From NCBI GenBank assembly GCA_002361355.1, contig DESQ01000044.1, positions 31,494-95,493 of the forward strand: a DNA stretch of 64,000 nucleotides. The letters run 5' to 3'. Each line of letters starts with the position of its first letter. Position 1 is the first letter of the stretch. Position numbers and translations under genes: made by a program. The notes under the pieces were generated by a model. That model had not been told where the DNA came from. It saw only the letters and a program-made list of their open reading frames with translations, and ran no database searches. This document shows, piece by piece, positions 16,844 through 25,344 of this stretch. The DNA is from Lachnospiraceae bacterium UBA3310. Its GTDB lineage: Bacteria; Bacillota; Clostridia; Lachnospirales; Lachnospiraceae.

Positions 16844-18256
16844 TCAATGCAATACCATAAAATAGTAGCATATCATGACAGCCGGCATACACAGCGTATA
16901 CACCGCCAGTATCCCATTCTGCGCTATTTTTGTCTCATATTGTTTCCTGTATCCGCGCCTGTTTATGACAAGCAGCACCACTACCGCCCCCATCACACAG
17001 GTCTCGACGATCAGGCAAAGCAAATCCAGCATCCCGCCCAGGTTGATCATATAACTCCAAAGGCATACGCTGTCCTCCATACTGTCCAGATATTTCGTCT
17101 TTCCGGCAAAATCGCACAAGGCCGTGATCCAGGAATGTTTCATAAGGTAAACGGAATTCAGACTCTTTGGATAATTATTACCGACGGCCTGAAAAACACG
17201 TCCGTAAGTGATTGCCGTAAGCAGGAACAGATTCACTTCCACACGCTGACCCGATATCATAATCGCAATCACAAGAAAAGGCACATATAAAAACATCCTG
17301 TAAAAATCATTCACCATGCCGAAAGAAACGATCACAAAAACCAGAGCCACTATGTAAGTCACCGTTTTATGATACTCTGCCTTCTCCTCCGGCATTTTTT
17401 CAAAATAACAATAAAAATAAAGCAGACATAAGAGAATACCCGCGACAGAGAGCGCACCCCAATTCGTCTGCAGTACAAAACCACGAAGCATTCCCTGCAT
17501 CATCTGTCCGAAATCATTCACTTTCCTGGCCGCCTGATAAGCCTGATCTTTCCTGTACAATATCTCAAATGCGATCAGCGGCAGCACTGTCCCTGTCACA
17601 TATAAAAACAATCTGATGATTCTTTTTTCCCGGAACAACAATACTGCCAGAACAGGAAGTATCATAATGGGACATAGCGTGACACAGCATGCCATCAAAA
17701 AATAGCACCTTTTCCAATTACCCTTCAAAAAGAAATAAAAAGAAATGACAAAAAGACAGATATATGTAATTTCATCCTGCCCCGTATATCCTACCGACAA
17801 AAGAATTTCCGGCGAAGCCATGACCAGCAGAAACGTCATGATCACCTTCTCCCGGTCAGATGTCATCATGGCGCATATTTTCGCGCTGACATATGCCGTC
17901 GCAGCCTGCAGCAATGACCAGAACAATTTCGTCCAGCATATACTGAAAAAATTTGTCACCAGCAAAGTTCCGCTTGCAGAATGCGCCGCCCACAGGGGCA
18001 GGTTCCAAATACATAACGGCAGCAGCCATAAATAATTGCCGCCGCAGTTTTCGTGTACAGCCCCATGTACATTCTGTGCGGTATATTCATAAAACGCATC
18101 CAGTCTTCCCTTAAAAAGCAAATCCCAGAAATTCAAGCTCCATGCGGTCAGCGAATCCACGTCCTCATATTCAAAGGTGATCAGCATCAACAGGCCTGTA
18201 AGTACCGCAACAGCCGTCAAAAGCGCATATATCCTGGATTCTTTCTGCCCCCCCAA
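16844..18256 (-). CDS. polytopic membrane protein, possible GT-C glycosyltransferase-like; start disrupted by a G7 tract
   Basis: About 470 residues with roughly ten hydrophobic segments; I do not recognise a named family. A loop after the first segment (EYEDVDSLTAWSLNFWDLLF) and the general layout recall GT-C-type envelope proteins, but no catalytic motif is certain. The open frame reaches back only to a TTG at 18256, with no ribosome site. A natural start lies at ATG 18278 (AAGGAG 6 bases upstream), reading MKMIGKFIGG. It is out of frame because of a run of seven G (18248-18254). Six G would join it perfectly to GQKESRIYALLTAV. So the gene may be phase-variable, decaying, or affected by a read error. 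The murA terminator sits 10 bases before its ribosome site, leaving no room for a promoter of its own. Confidence 0.75.
   Translation of the reverse strand: MGGQKESRIYALLTAVAVLTGLLMLITFEYEDVDSLTAWSLNFWDLLFKGRLDAFYEYTAQNVHGAVHENCGGNYLWLLPLCIWNLPLWAAHSASGTLLVTNFFSICWTKLFWSLLQAATAYVSAKICAMMTSDREKVIMTFLLVMASPEILLSVGYTGQDEITYICLFVISFYFFLKGNWKRCYFLMACCVTLCPIMILPVLAVLLFREKRIIRLFLYVTGTVLPLIAFEILYRKDQAYQAARKVNDFGQMMQGMLRGFVLQTNWGALSVAGILLCLLYFYCYFEKMPEEKAEYHKTVTYIVALVFVIVSFGMVNDFYRMFLYVPFLVIAIMISGQRVEVNLFLLTAITYGRVFQAVGNNYPKSLNSVYLMKHSWITALCDFAGKTKYLDSMEDSVCLWSYMINLGGMLDLLCLIVETCVMGAVVVLLVINRRGYRKQYETKIAQNGILAVYTLCMPAVMICYYFMVLH
18248..18254 (-). repeat. G7 homopolymer at the start of the polytopic membrane gene
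   Basis: Seven C on the plus strand (seven G in the mRNA) fall right after codon 8 of the ATG-initiated frame. The tract length decides whether translation from 18278 enters the 470-codon frame or ends after 33 codons. Confidence 0.8.
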
Positions 18257-18299
18257 TAAATTTGCCTATCATTTTCATGATACTCTCCTTTGTTCTGTT

Positions 18300-18339
18300 A
18301 AAATAAAAACGCCGATCCTCCCAACAGGATACCGACGTT
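18300..18339 (-). terminator. intrinsic terminator after murA
   Basis: AACGTCG-gt-ATCCT pairs with AGGATCGGCGTT around a GTTGGG loop (one GU pair, a 2-base bulge), followed on the minus strand by TTTATTTT. Confidence 0.85.
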
Positions 18340-18354
18340 CCCTTTTCCATTTTA

Positions 18355-19647
18355 TCAGCCTACTTTTAACTTAAATTTCTGCATCTCCCGCTCGGTAGTC
18401 ACCAGTTCAATCTGCGCACCCAGACTCTGCAGTTTCAGATGAAAGTCTTCATAACCGCGCTGAATATACTTGATATCATCCACCGTGCTGATTCCGTCAG
18501 CCGCAAGCGCAGCAATAACAAGTGCGGCGCCCGCCCTCAAATCCGGAGCCGTAATGTTCGCCCCCGTGTACTTGGGCACACCGTCAATGATCGCCGTGTT
18601 ACTCTCCACTTTGATATTCGCACCCATACAAGTAAGCTCGTCCACATATTTAAAGCGATTCTCGAAAATACTCTCCGTCACAATGCTTGTACCTGTGGAC
18701 AGCCCAAGCGCTACCGTAATCTGCGGCTGCATATCCGTCGGGAAACCAGGATAAGGCAGGGTTTTTACATGGGTGTGCCCCAGAGGTTTCGCTGCCACCA
18801 CACGCACGGCATCATCGGACTCCTCTATCTCACAGCCGATCTCCAGAAGCTTTGCACTGATGGACTCCAAATGCTTCGGGATCACATTTTTCACAGTCAC
18901 ATCACCCTTCGTCACCGCCGCCGCAAACATAAACGTACCTGCCTCAATCTGGTCTGGAATAATAACATACTCCGTCCCGTGAAGCCTGGAAACGCCCTTG
19001 ATACGAATCACGTCCGTACCTGCGCCCTTGATATTTGCGCCCATACTGTTCAGAAAATTCGCCAGATCAACGACATGAGGCTCCTTCGCCGCATTCTCAA
19101 TCACGGTTGTGCCTTCCGCCATAACCGCCGCCATCATCACGTTCATGGTGGCGCCAACGGTTACCACATCCATGTAAAGATGGTTTCCCTTCAGTTTCGC
19201 CGCCTCCGTAATAATCAGTCCGTGCTCGATCCTTACGTTAGCGCCCAATGCCCGAAAGCCCTTGATATGCTGGTCAATAGGCCTCAACCCTATATTACAG
19301 CCGCCCGGAAGCGCAACCTCCGCCTTGCTGTACTTGCCCAGAAGCGCTCCCAGCAGATAGTAGGAAGCCCTGATTTTTTTAATATAATCGTCCTCGATCA
19401 CCAGATCGTGAACCTGTGAGGCATTGATCTTCACCGTATGTCTGTCGATACGATTGATCACCACGCCTATACTTTCCATAGCCTGCATCATAACATTGGT
19501 ATCTCTGACATCAGGCACGTTTTCTATCAATACGGTCTCATCCGTCATGATGGCAGCCGCAAGGATCGCCAGCGCTGCATTTTTCGCCCCGCCGATCTCC
19601 ACCTCGCCGACTAACGGATTTCCACCCTTAATCGCATATTGTTCCAT
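18355..19647 (-). CDS. murA: UDP-N-acetylglucosamine 1-carboxyvinyltransferase
   Basis: A 430-residue MurA, which adds enolpyruvate from PEP to UDP-GlcNAc in the first committed step of peptidoglycan synthesis. The EPSP-synthase-type repeats are seen, starting from PLVGEVEIGGAKNAALAILAA. The PEP-binding, fosfomycin-target Cys is present in the loop LPGGCNIGLRPIDQH. The motif FPTDMQPQ and the last D-L-R-A-G-A-A-L segment are intact. Firmicutes often carry two MurA genes; which paralogue this is cannot be told. It has its own promoter (19697-19724) and terminator. Confidence 0.96.
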   Translation of the reverse strand: MEQYAIKGGNPLVGEVEIGGAKNAALAILAAAIMTDETVLIENVPDVRDTNVMMQAMESIGVVINRIDRHTVKINASQVHDLVIEDDYIKKIRASYYLLGALLGKYSKAEVALPGGCNIGLRPIDQHIKGFRALGANVRIEHGLIITEAAKLKGNHLYMDVVTVGATMNVMMAAVMAEGTTVIENAAKEPHVVDLANFLNSMGANIKGAGTDVIRIKGVSRLHGTEYVIIPDQIEAGTFMFAAAVTKGDVTVKNVIPKHLESISAKLLEIGCEIEESDDAVRVVAAKPLGHTHVKTLPYPGFPTDMQPQITVALGLSTGTSIVTESIFENRFKYVDELTCMGANIKVESNTAIIDGVPKYTGANITAPDLRAGAALVIAALAADGISTVDDIKYIQRGYEDFHLKLQSLGAQIELVTTEREMQKFKLKVG

Positions 19648-19696
19648 GTATGTTTACTTGCCTTTCTCAATCGAAAAAACTCAAACATTAAAATAC

Positions 19697-19724
19697 AGTA
19701 TACCAGATTTTGGAGGTTTGTAAA
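19697..19724 (-). promoter_or_regulatory. promoter for murA
   Basis: The -35 TTTACA (19719-19724) and the -10 TATACT (19697-19702) have a 16-base spacer. Confidence 0.55.
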
Positions 19725-19759
19725 CCCCGCACACACGTTCAGCGTTTCCTTTCCCGTCA

Positions 19760-21337
19760 TCAGTTTAAATAGTCAAGCGGATTTACCTGCGCACCATTTA
19801 TCAGGATCTCAAAATGAACGTGAGGCCCTGTACTTACGCCCGTATTTCCGCTCAGAGCAATCTTTTGACCCTGGCTGACGGTCTGCCCCTGTTTTACCAG
19901 CACCTTGCTCAGATGGCCATAGCGGGTCTGTCTGCCGTCAGCATGGTTAATGTAAACCACATAACCATAACCGCTTCCCCAGCCTGCCTTTGCAACAGTT
20001 CCCGTACAGGAGGCCATAACTGCCGTGCCGACCGGCGTTGCCCAGTCTATACCTTTATGATAAGTGCTGGCTCTTCTGGTAGGCGCCTTACGTCTGCCAA
20101 AGCCGGAAGAAAGCCTGCCTCCGGAAATTGGCTTGATATAAGTCGGCGGAATCTTCGTGCCCCGCTCCACTATTTTGGGCACAGCCTCATAAGTGATCTC
20201 CTCTTTCAGGATCTCCCTGCCCACCTCTTCATTATTGCGATAGGACACATCCGCCACCACCCTGCGGTGACCCGCAGAGGGCTCCTGCAGAGTCTGCGTC
20301 TGGTTGGTGTACCAATCGTCATTGTCCACATAGATAACGTCCGCCTCGTAATCCTCTTCATAGTACATCTGTTCCGTCCGTTCCACGGAAAGTTCCGGCT
20401 CAGGTACCGTCACCGTAAGCTCGTCGCCCACGCGGATCACAGAATTTTCATCCTCTATGGTCTCGTTCATGGCAATCAGACGCTCTAACGGTATCTCATT
20501 TTTCTCGGCAATCTGGGAAAGCGTGTCCCCCGAAACGACCTCATAAATCTGTTCCTTCTCCTGATCCTTGGTGACCTCCTCGATTGCCTTGTCAAGAGAT
20601 GTCAATTCGTCGTCCTGCAGATAAGACTCCACAACCTCCACCGTATCGCCAAAGTCAAGCGCAAGAAGACCCAGATCGTAATCGGAAAATTCTTTCTCCG
20701 AAGCCGGCTCAATGTCCGCAAAGATCTCATCCAGCGCCGCGTCAATTCCAAAACTGGTCATGACTTCCTCCGCTTCCTCTTCTTCCTGCTCACTGGCCGA
20801 ATAAATCTGTGTCGTCAGCACATTGAGCTCCCGGTTAGAGTCAAGAACCAGATCCGCGTAATAGTTGTTGCCGCTGTCATATCTCTTGATGGAAGCTTGC
20901 AGGAGCGCAAGTACCTCCTGCGTACTCGCAAGGTTAACCGTATACTCATTGATTTTCACCGTATAGGAACGGTTCAGCGTCTCTTTGACACTCCCCCGCA
21001 GCGCCCCGAGCATGTTAGAAATTATGACACTTTTGTCATCTATTTTGCCCCAGAGTACTTCCTGCCCTTCCCAGGTCAAATCGCTCTCCGCCAGCACCAT
21101 CTCGTCACTGCTGCCCGCGAGCTCCTTTCTTGCCGTAATCAGGCATTCGTCCACCTCTCCAATGTCTCCCATTACGCCCACCTGCACACCGTTTAAATAG
21201 ACAGTAAACATGTTGTCCCCGTCACTTTCAAGGGTCTGTAAATGAGGCAGGAAAAAGGCGGCGATGACGCTGACGAACACCGCAACCTTAATATGTGCAA
21301 TTTTCATTTTTTTATAATGTCTGCTCAATATTTTCAT
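19760..21337 (-). CDS. membrane-anchored LysM-G5-M23 peptidoglycan peptidase
   Basis: A 525-residue wall-acting protein. Residues 1-35 hold an uncleaved signal or anchor (KVAVFVSVIAAFFLP). Residues 40-260 are a long, acidic extracellular region with no named domain. A LysM domain follows at about 262-308 (YEVVSGDTLSQIAEKNEIPLE), then a G5-like domain (about 365-395, EVGREILKEEITYEAVP) and a C-terminal M23 peptidase (about 405-525). The M23 metal ligands are in HKGIDWATPVG and the HVHFEI end motif, so the enzyme is probably active. No good ribosome site precedes the ATG; AAAGGGA lies about 16 bases away. The gene follows the coiled-coil protein gene by 26 bp and is likely in its transcript. 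Confidence 0.92.
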   Translation of the reverse strand: MKILSRHYKKMKIAHIKVAVFVSVIAAFFLPHLQTLESDGDNMFTVYLNGVQVGVMGDIGEVDECLITARKELAGSSDEMVLAESDLTWEGQEVLWGKIDDKSVIISNMLGALRGSVKETLNRSYTVKINEYTVNLASTQEVLALLQASIKRYDSGNNYYADLVLDSNRELNVLTTQIYSASEQEEEEAEEVMTSFGIDAALDEIFADIEPASEKEFSDYDLGLLALDFGDTVEVVESYLQDDELTSLDKAIEEVTKDQEKEQIYEVVSGDTLSQIAEKNEIPLERLIAMNETIEDENSVIRVGDELTVTVPEPELSVERTEQMYYEEDYEADVIYVDNDDWYTNQTQTLQEPSAGHRRVVADVSYRNNEEVGREILKEEITYEAVPKIVERGTKIPPTYIKPISGGRLSSGFGRRKAPTRRASTYHKGIDWATPVGTAVMASCTGTVAKAGWGSGYGYVVYINHADGRQTRYGHLSKVLVKQGQTVSQGQKIALSGNTGVSTGPHVHFEILINGAQVNPLDYLN

Positions 21338-21363
21338 ATCATTCTGTGTAAAACGCTTTCCCT

Positions 21364-21993
21364 TTAAAAAAGCTTCGTATTCGTAAGCTGTGTAATAAGC
21401 GGCACAAGATTAACCGCAATATCCACAAGCACACCGATTAAAATAGCAACAGCCAGCTTCTTGGACACTCCAGTCCCCTGATCCGCCCGGCTCTGTTCGC
21501 CCTGCTGATTCTGTTTTTCCATCTCCTCCGTAAAGGCCGCCTGCACATTGCGGTAAACCTTTACGTTCTCCTTGTGCACAACGTCCTCTGTCTTTGTCAG
21601 ACGCTCCCCGAGAAGATGCCTAACTGCGTCGTTCTGTCCCTCGACAAACCCCTTAACAACTCCAGTCTGCTCGTCCAACAATTTTTTGATGGCGGCAGTC
21701 TGCCCGTCCACCAGTTTCTCAACAGCGGCCATCTGTTCCACTGCGCTCTTACGGGATTCGTTTTCTATTTTGATGCTCTCCAATCTGTCCATGCACTGTG
21801 CAAGCAGATCGCGCACATCTTCCACATTTCCGGCAGTCTTAATATTGACGCGGCGAATTTCCTGCATAAGCTCGTCATATTCTTCCATCTGCTTCTGCAT
21901 CTGTTCCATCTTCGCCGCCTCTGCCGCGGCATTTGCACGAATCATCTCCTGCGCGTTCCTTTTTTGAGCCAGTTTATCTATAAATGTATCCAT
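21364..21993 (-). CDS. coiled-coil protein with C-terminal membrane anchor, unknown function
   Basis: A 209-residue protein I do not recognise. Residues 1-165 are almost all helix with heptad patterns (AAEAAKMEQMQKQMEEYDELM and later repeats of 'VEKLVDGQTAAIKKLLDEQTG' type about 11 residues apart). A basic linker and one hydrophobic segment near the C-terminus follow (KLAVAILIGVLVDIAVNLVPLI). It resembles a tail-anchored coiled-coil spacer. The ATG at 21993 is chosen over 21999 because GGAGGG then stands 8 bases away. A clear promoter lies at 22053-22081. It is upstream of, and probably co-transcribed with, the LysM-G5-M23 peptidase, hinting at a wall-related role. Confidence 0.8.
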   Translation of the reverse strand: MDTFIDKLAQKRNAQEMIRANAAAEAAKMEQMQKQMEEYDELMQEIRRVNIKTAGNVEDVRDLLAQCMDRLESIKIENESRKSAVEQMAAVEKLVDGQTAAIKKLLDEQTGVVKGFVEGQNDAVRHLLGERLTKTEDVVHKENVKVYRNVQAAFTEEMEKQNQQGEQSRADQGTGVSKKLAVAILIGVLVDIAVNLVPLITQLTNTKLF

Positions 21994-22052
21994 TATCATG
22001 CCCTCCTGCTATATTTCTCATTCTGTTACAAAAACCGTAAAACTATGTCTGC

Positions 22053-22081
22053 ATTTTATCATCTTTCCGCTGTTATTACAA
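22053..22081 (-). promoter_or_regulatory. promoter for the coiled-coil / M23 peptidase unit
   Basis: The -35 TTGTAA (22076-22081) and the -10 TAAAAT (22053-22058) have a 17-base spacer. Confidence 0.65.
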
Positions 22082-22099
22082 TAAAGAAAAGTATCTGCA

Positions 22100-22386
22100 T
22101 CTTCTAAGGGAGTCGCCACCCTCCCCCATATAGCCTATTTTATTGTGCATATCGTATAATTTTTGTAACTCATTTTTTATATATTTAGAAATATTAACTA
22201 TAACTTTACATATTGTTCATAATTTGTTCATATTTAAGAAGTACAATTTAAACATAGAAAGCCAAGCGGAATGTCGTGTAGATATTACACACATAGATAA
22301 ATTTTTTCATAATAGCCCGGGTGCCGAAAGGTATCCGGGCACTCCTCATTTTACGCATATAAACATAAACACAGAAGAGGACTGCT
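22100..22386. other. AT-rich gap with one GC-rich hairpin downstream of the (p)ppGpp synthetase gene
   Basis: This is the unexplained rest of a 387-bp gap. It is mostly AT-rich. A single GC-rich hairpin GCCCGG...CCGGGC lies at about 22315-22341, closed by a GAAA-type loop, with no T run on either side. I see no gene with a ribosome site, no known riboswitch pattern and no tRNA. The hairpin may be a factor-assisted or weak terminator of the synthetase gene that ends at 22387. Confidence 0.5.
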
Positions 22387-23070
22387 CTAGTCCTCTTCCT
22401 CCTGTCCCACGCGCATAACCTCTTCCGTCTCTTCCTGTCCGATATGTAAAATTTCCTCATTCAGTGACATCATCCTGGCGTCAAGAGCCGCAACCATCTG
22501 TGCGCACTCCACAAGCTGTTCTTTGATATGCTCCGGCGCGTTTCCCTCAAATTTATAGTGAATCTTATGCTCCAGGCTTGCCCAGAAGTCCATCGCCACC
22601 GTGCGGATCTGGATTTCCACCTTCGTGTCGGCAATTCTGTCGGAAAGATACACCGGTACCGTCACCAGCATGTGATAACTCTTGTAACCGCTGGCCTTCG
22701 GATTTACAATGTAGTCTTTTACAGAAATGACACGTATGTCACTTTGGTTGCTGATCATCTCCGCGATCTGATAAATATCCGATGCAAAGGAACAGATCAC
22801 GCGAATGCCTGCAATGTCATTGACATAGCGCACCATATTATCTATGGTAGACTCATACCCGTGTTTTTTCAGCTTCTTGACAATACTCTCCGGCGTCTTA
22901 ATACGCCATTTGATATGCTCAATCGGATTATAGCGATGCACATGCTGAAATTCGTCGTTTAAAATCTCCAGCTTTGTAGATATCTGCTTTAAGGCAGAAT
23001 TATAAATCAACTGCACTTCCTTCCAACTGTCGATATCGCCGTCTTTCTCTCTATCTACAATGACTTCCAT
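22387..23070 (-). CDS. relQ: small alarmone (p)ppGpp synthetase, RelQ/YjbM type
   Basis: A 227-residue single-domain GTP pyrophosphokinase that makes (p)ppGpp from ATP and GDP/GTP. The RelA/SpoT synthetase domain is clear: DIAGIRVICSFASDIY with the catalytic-site region, KASGYKSYHMLVTVPV for the G-loop, and VEIQIRTVAMDFWASLEHKIHYK with the essential Glu and Gln. There is no HD hydrolase, TGS or ACT domain, so it is a small synthetase regulated mainly by expression. The last 25 residues are very acidic. I start at MEVIVDREKD (23070), where GGGGGA stands 9 bases upstream; the frame extends 16 codons further without a site. Confidence 0.93.
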   Translation of the reverse strand: MEVIVDREKDGDIDSWKEVQLIYNSALKQISTKLEILNDEFQHVHRYNPIEHIKWRIKTPESIVKKLKKHGYESTIDNMVRYVNDIAGIRVICSFASDIYQIAEMISNQSDIRVISVKDYIVNPKASGYKSYHMLVTVPVYLSDRIADTKVEIQIRTVAMDFWASLEHKIHYKFEGNAPEHIKEQLVECAQMVAALDARMMSLNEEILHIGQEETEEVMRVGQEEED

Positions 23071-23190
23071 ATAAAAAATCCCCCGATAAAATTGATAGCT
23101 ACTTAATAAGTATACCACGTTTTTCTATAAAGTGTATATTTTAGACAAAGTTTTCTTAAATTTTTATAATTTATTGTCTATTTTCACTCC

Positions 23191-24864
23191 CTATATTTTC
23201 CTGTCAGTCATAATACATGGCAATATGACGGGAATTGTCGCCATTATTGGGTACATATAACGTACCAGCACGGTTGGCGAGAGCAGCAGCGTCAGGTAAT
23301 ATGCCACAAGAAACGCCATCGGCAGTATCTCCCGATATCTTTTCCTATATATTGCCGTCACAATACAGAGATATAACAGCCACCAGTAAAGAGCCGGCGC
23401 AAAAAGAATCCTGACCACCGGTATTTTGCCATACTCGTTATCGGATACTATTTTTTCCATAAAAACGCGCAGGCCGGGGAGCAGACTGTGCTCTACAATT
23501 TCACAGCCCGCAGGCATTGTCCTGTTATCCGTGGAGAGATACCCGAAACCACTCTCCGTTCCGATTCCGTACACCTGTGCATGGGAAATATCCTGCAAAA
23601 ACCAAAGCCCCAGCGAATTGTCCAGGAAAGCGTCTACATATATGGCGGAATGCTGCATCCCCAGCTTGATCCATGTCTCAATCAGCCCTTTCGGATTGTC
23701 ATGGATCACGGCACGGTTTTTCACAGGATCGGCCAAATGCGGATGATAGGCCGCAAAAACCCACTCGGAAGGAAGATACGCTTCCAGTTCCTGCCGCATC
23801 GCCGGATCCAGTGTCTCCTCCGCTACCACTCTTGTGCGCGCCATCTGCTGCAAAGGAACACTCAGCATTTCCCGTGGGCTGCCGCTCTGCGCGTGAGTGG
23901 CAACTTTAAGAACGGTTGACCCTGCCGCAAACAGTAAAAAAACCGTAAGCGCCATTTTGAAATACGCCTTCCGCGCCTTCCCTTTCCCCATGCCGATCCA
24001 CAAAACCGGCATACTGATCACAAAGGCATACACCGCATTGTTCCGAAACAACAGCATAAGTACCGCAAAGGCAATATAAACCGCCTGTTCTTTCCTGCTC
24101 ATCCGCATTTCCCGGTCACATGCCATCCGATACAGGCACACCGTATGAATCATCACCATTGCCGAGAAAAGCACATCTTTCGTGGTACTCAGAGCCAAAA
24201 CGGAATTGGCAGGGAAAAACGCATAAAAAAGAAGCAGAAGAATCCGCACCCATCTTGCCATCCGTCTCTGATATAAGTAAGAAAGCGCCCATCCAAATGT
24301 CGTTGCCATCAACAGCATCTGCACCACCGAATGGATTGCCATGCCTGCGGAATAGGAACCAAGCATACCGCCCAGCCTGAAAAAAGCTCCCAGAAATAGC
24401 GTATGCAAAAGCGGATGATGTGTGCTGTAATCATGGGCAATTACCTGATAAAGCTGACCCTCCGCATCATAGGCAAATACGGACGGATAATAAGCCAGAA
24501 AGACCGGCAGCCAGCAGAAAAAAATCACTGCCGCATAGAAAATCCATACCTGCCATGCCAGACGCTGTTTCTGTCTTTTTTCCGCTCCAACACTCTTTTG
24601 CTTTCTTCCACGCAAAAAAAACGCGGCAAGAACTGACCCTGGTACGGACAGGACAGCGCTCTCCAACAGGAAAAGAAAGAAACGCCCTGCAAAGGCAGCG
24701 ACAGAACCGCCGCCAAACACAGTCCCCTCAAGCTGCAGCCGCCATCCCAGAACAAAGGATGCCGCCACCGGCAAACTCCACAGAAACGCGCAAAGCATAA
24801 GCCGCCTGTTTTTCACCAAAGATATATATATGCCTGATTTCCGAAAAGATGAATTGTTTTTCAT
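23191..24864 (-). CDS. DUF6020-like polytopic membrane protein
   Basis: A 557-residue multi-spanning membrane protein, about 12 hydrophobic segments. It resembles a family I know from Lachnospiraceae and Lactobacillales as DUF6020 (from memory). The first external loop carries LAYYPSVFAYDAEGQLYQVI followed by STHHPLLHTLFLGAFFRLG, a pattern (Asp and paired His near the membrane) recalling GT-C glycosyltransferases that use lipid-linked donors. Later loops hold LSTTKDVLFSAMVM and RNNAVYAFV. The function is unproven, but an envelope polymer role is likely. There is no ribosome site before the ATG; the -10-like TATACT is only 6 bases upstream, so the mRNA may be nearly leaderless or the true start may be internal. 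Confidence 0.82.
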   Translation of the reverse strand: MKNNSSFRKSGIYISLVKNRRLMLCAFLWSLPVAASFVLGWRLQLEGTVFGGGSVAAFAGRFFLFLLESAVLSVPGSVLAAFFLRGRKQKSVGAEKRQKQRLAWQVWIFYAAVIFFCWLPVFLAYYPSVFAYDAEGQLYQVIAHDYSTHHPLLHTLFLGAFFRLGGMLGSYSAGMAIHSVVQMLLMATTFGWALSYLYQRRMARWVRILLLLFYAFFPANSVLALSTTKDVLFSAMVMIHTVCLYRMACDREMRMSRKEQAVYIAFAVLMLLFRNNAVYAFVISMPVLWIGMGKGKARKAYFKMALTVFLLFAAGSTVLKVATHAQSGSPREMLSVPLQQMARTRVVAEETLDPAMRQELEAYLPSEWVFAAYHPHLADPVKNRAVIHDNPKGLIETWIKLGMQHSAIYVDAFLDNSLGLWFLQDISHAQVYGIGTESGFGYLSTDNRTMPAGCEIVEHSLLPGLRVFMEKIVSDNEYGKIPVVRILFAPALYWWLLYLCIVTAIYRKRYREILPMAFLVAYYLTLLLSPTVLVRYMYPIMATIPVILPCIMTDRKI

Positions 24865-24897
24865 AAATTCAGTATAGCATAAGAGACGTAAAAAGTA

Positions 24898-24926
24898 TTT
24901 ACATTTCCCGCCGGGATTTGTATAGT
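24898..24926 (+). promoter_or_regulatory. promoter for the 88-residue protein gene
   Basis: The -35 TTTACA (24898-24903) and the -10 TATAGT (24921-24926) have a 17-base spacer, 25 bp before the start codon. Confidence 0.6.
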
Positions 24927-24951
24927 AAGAGAAGAAAAAAGGAGGGTCGAC

Positions 24952-25218
24952 ATGTTTCGTCTATGGGCAAAAGAATGGAAAAATAACCGTATGATAAAAG
25001 ATACCGTCATTGAGGACGGCCGCGAGGAAACGCGCACCCACAAGGTATTTGACGCGCTGGATGAGGTCTGTCTGCAATTTGATCTGGGAAAACCTCTCTG
25101 GCTGGACGCTACCGTCTCCGAATTTAAACGTCACAGCAAGGCGCGTTTTAACCAGGATAATTTTATAGAAGAAATTCCGTTTGACTATCTGGAAATTCAC
25201 GTGATTGAGGAGGATTGA
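24952..25218 (+). CDS. small conserved hypothetical protein (88 aa)
   Basis: A short soluble protein of unknown function, starting MFRLWAKEWKNNRMIKDTVIEDG. It has a basic N-terminal half, a middle FDALDEVCLQFDLGKPLWLDATVSEFKRH and an acidic C-terminus. I recall similar short proteins in related Clostridia but no function. The start is well defined: AGGAGGG lies 6 bases upstream and a promoter stands before it. The stop codon lies inside a perfect terminator stem, so the gene is monocistronic. Confidence 0.82.
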   Translation: MFRLWAKEWKNNRMIKDTVIEDGREETRTHKVFDALDEVCLQFDLGKPLWLDATVSEFKRHSKARFNQDNFIEEIPFDYLEIHVIEED

Positions 25219-25240
25219 AAAATCCTCCTCAAATTTTTAT
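25205..25240 (+). terminator. intrinsic terminator overlapping the end of the 88-residue gene
   Basis: A perfect 12-bp stem TTGAGGAGGATT / AATCCTCCTCAA (25205-25232) has a GAAA tetraloop and is followed by ATTTTTAT. The TGA stop sits at the top of the left arm. Confidence 0.93.
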
Positions 25241-25251
25241 GCATAAAGCAA

Positions 25252-25280
25252 TTGACTTTGCATATCTTAAGTAGTAGTAT
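25252..25280 (+). promoter_or_regulatory. promoter for the hemolysin III gene
   Basis: The -35 TTGACT (25252-25257) and the -10 TAGTAT (25275-25280) have a 17-base spacer. Confidence 0.65.
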
Positions 25281-25344
25281 TTCAGTATAGAACATATAGT
25301 TTTAAAAACTACATCTTGTATTTTTAATGAAAGAAGGTTTTAAT

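Noticed and set aside
22315..22341. GC-rich hairpin considered as a riboswitch
   Set aside because: No match to cyclic-di-GMP, ZTP, fluoride or other aptamer landmarks I know, and no gene in position to be controlled.
22143..22418. 91-codon plus-strand frame in the gap next to the RelQ-like gene
   Set aside because: No ribosome site, AT-driven composition, and its end runs through the coding region of the synthetase on the other strand.
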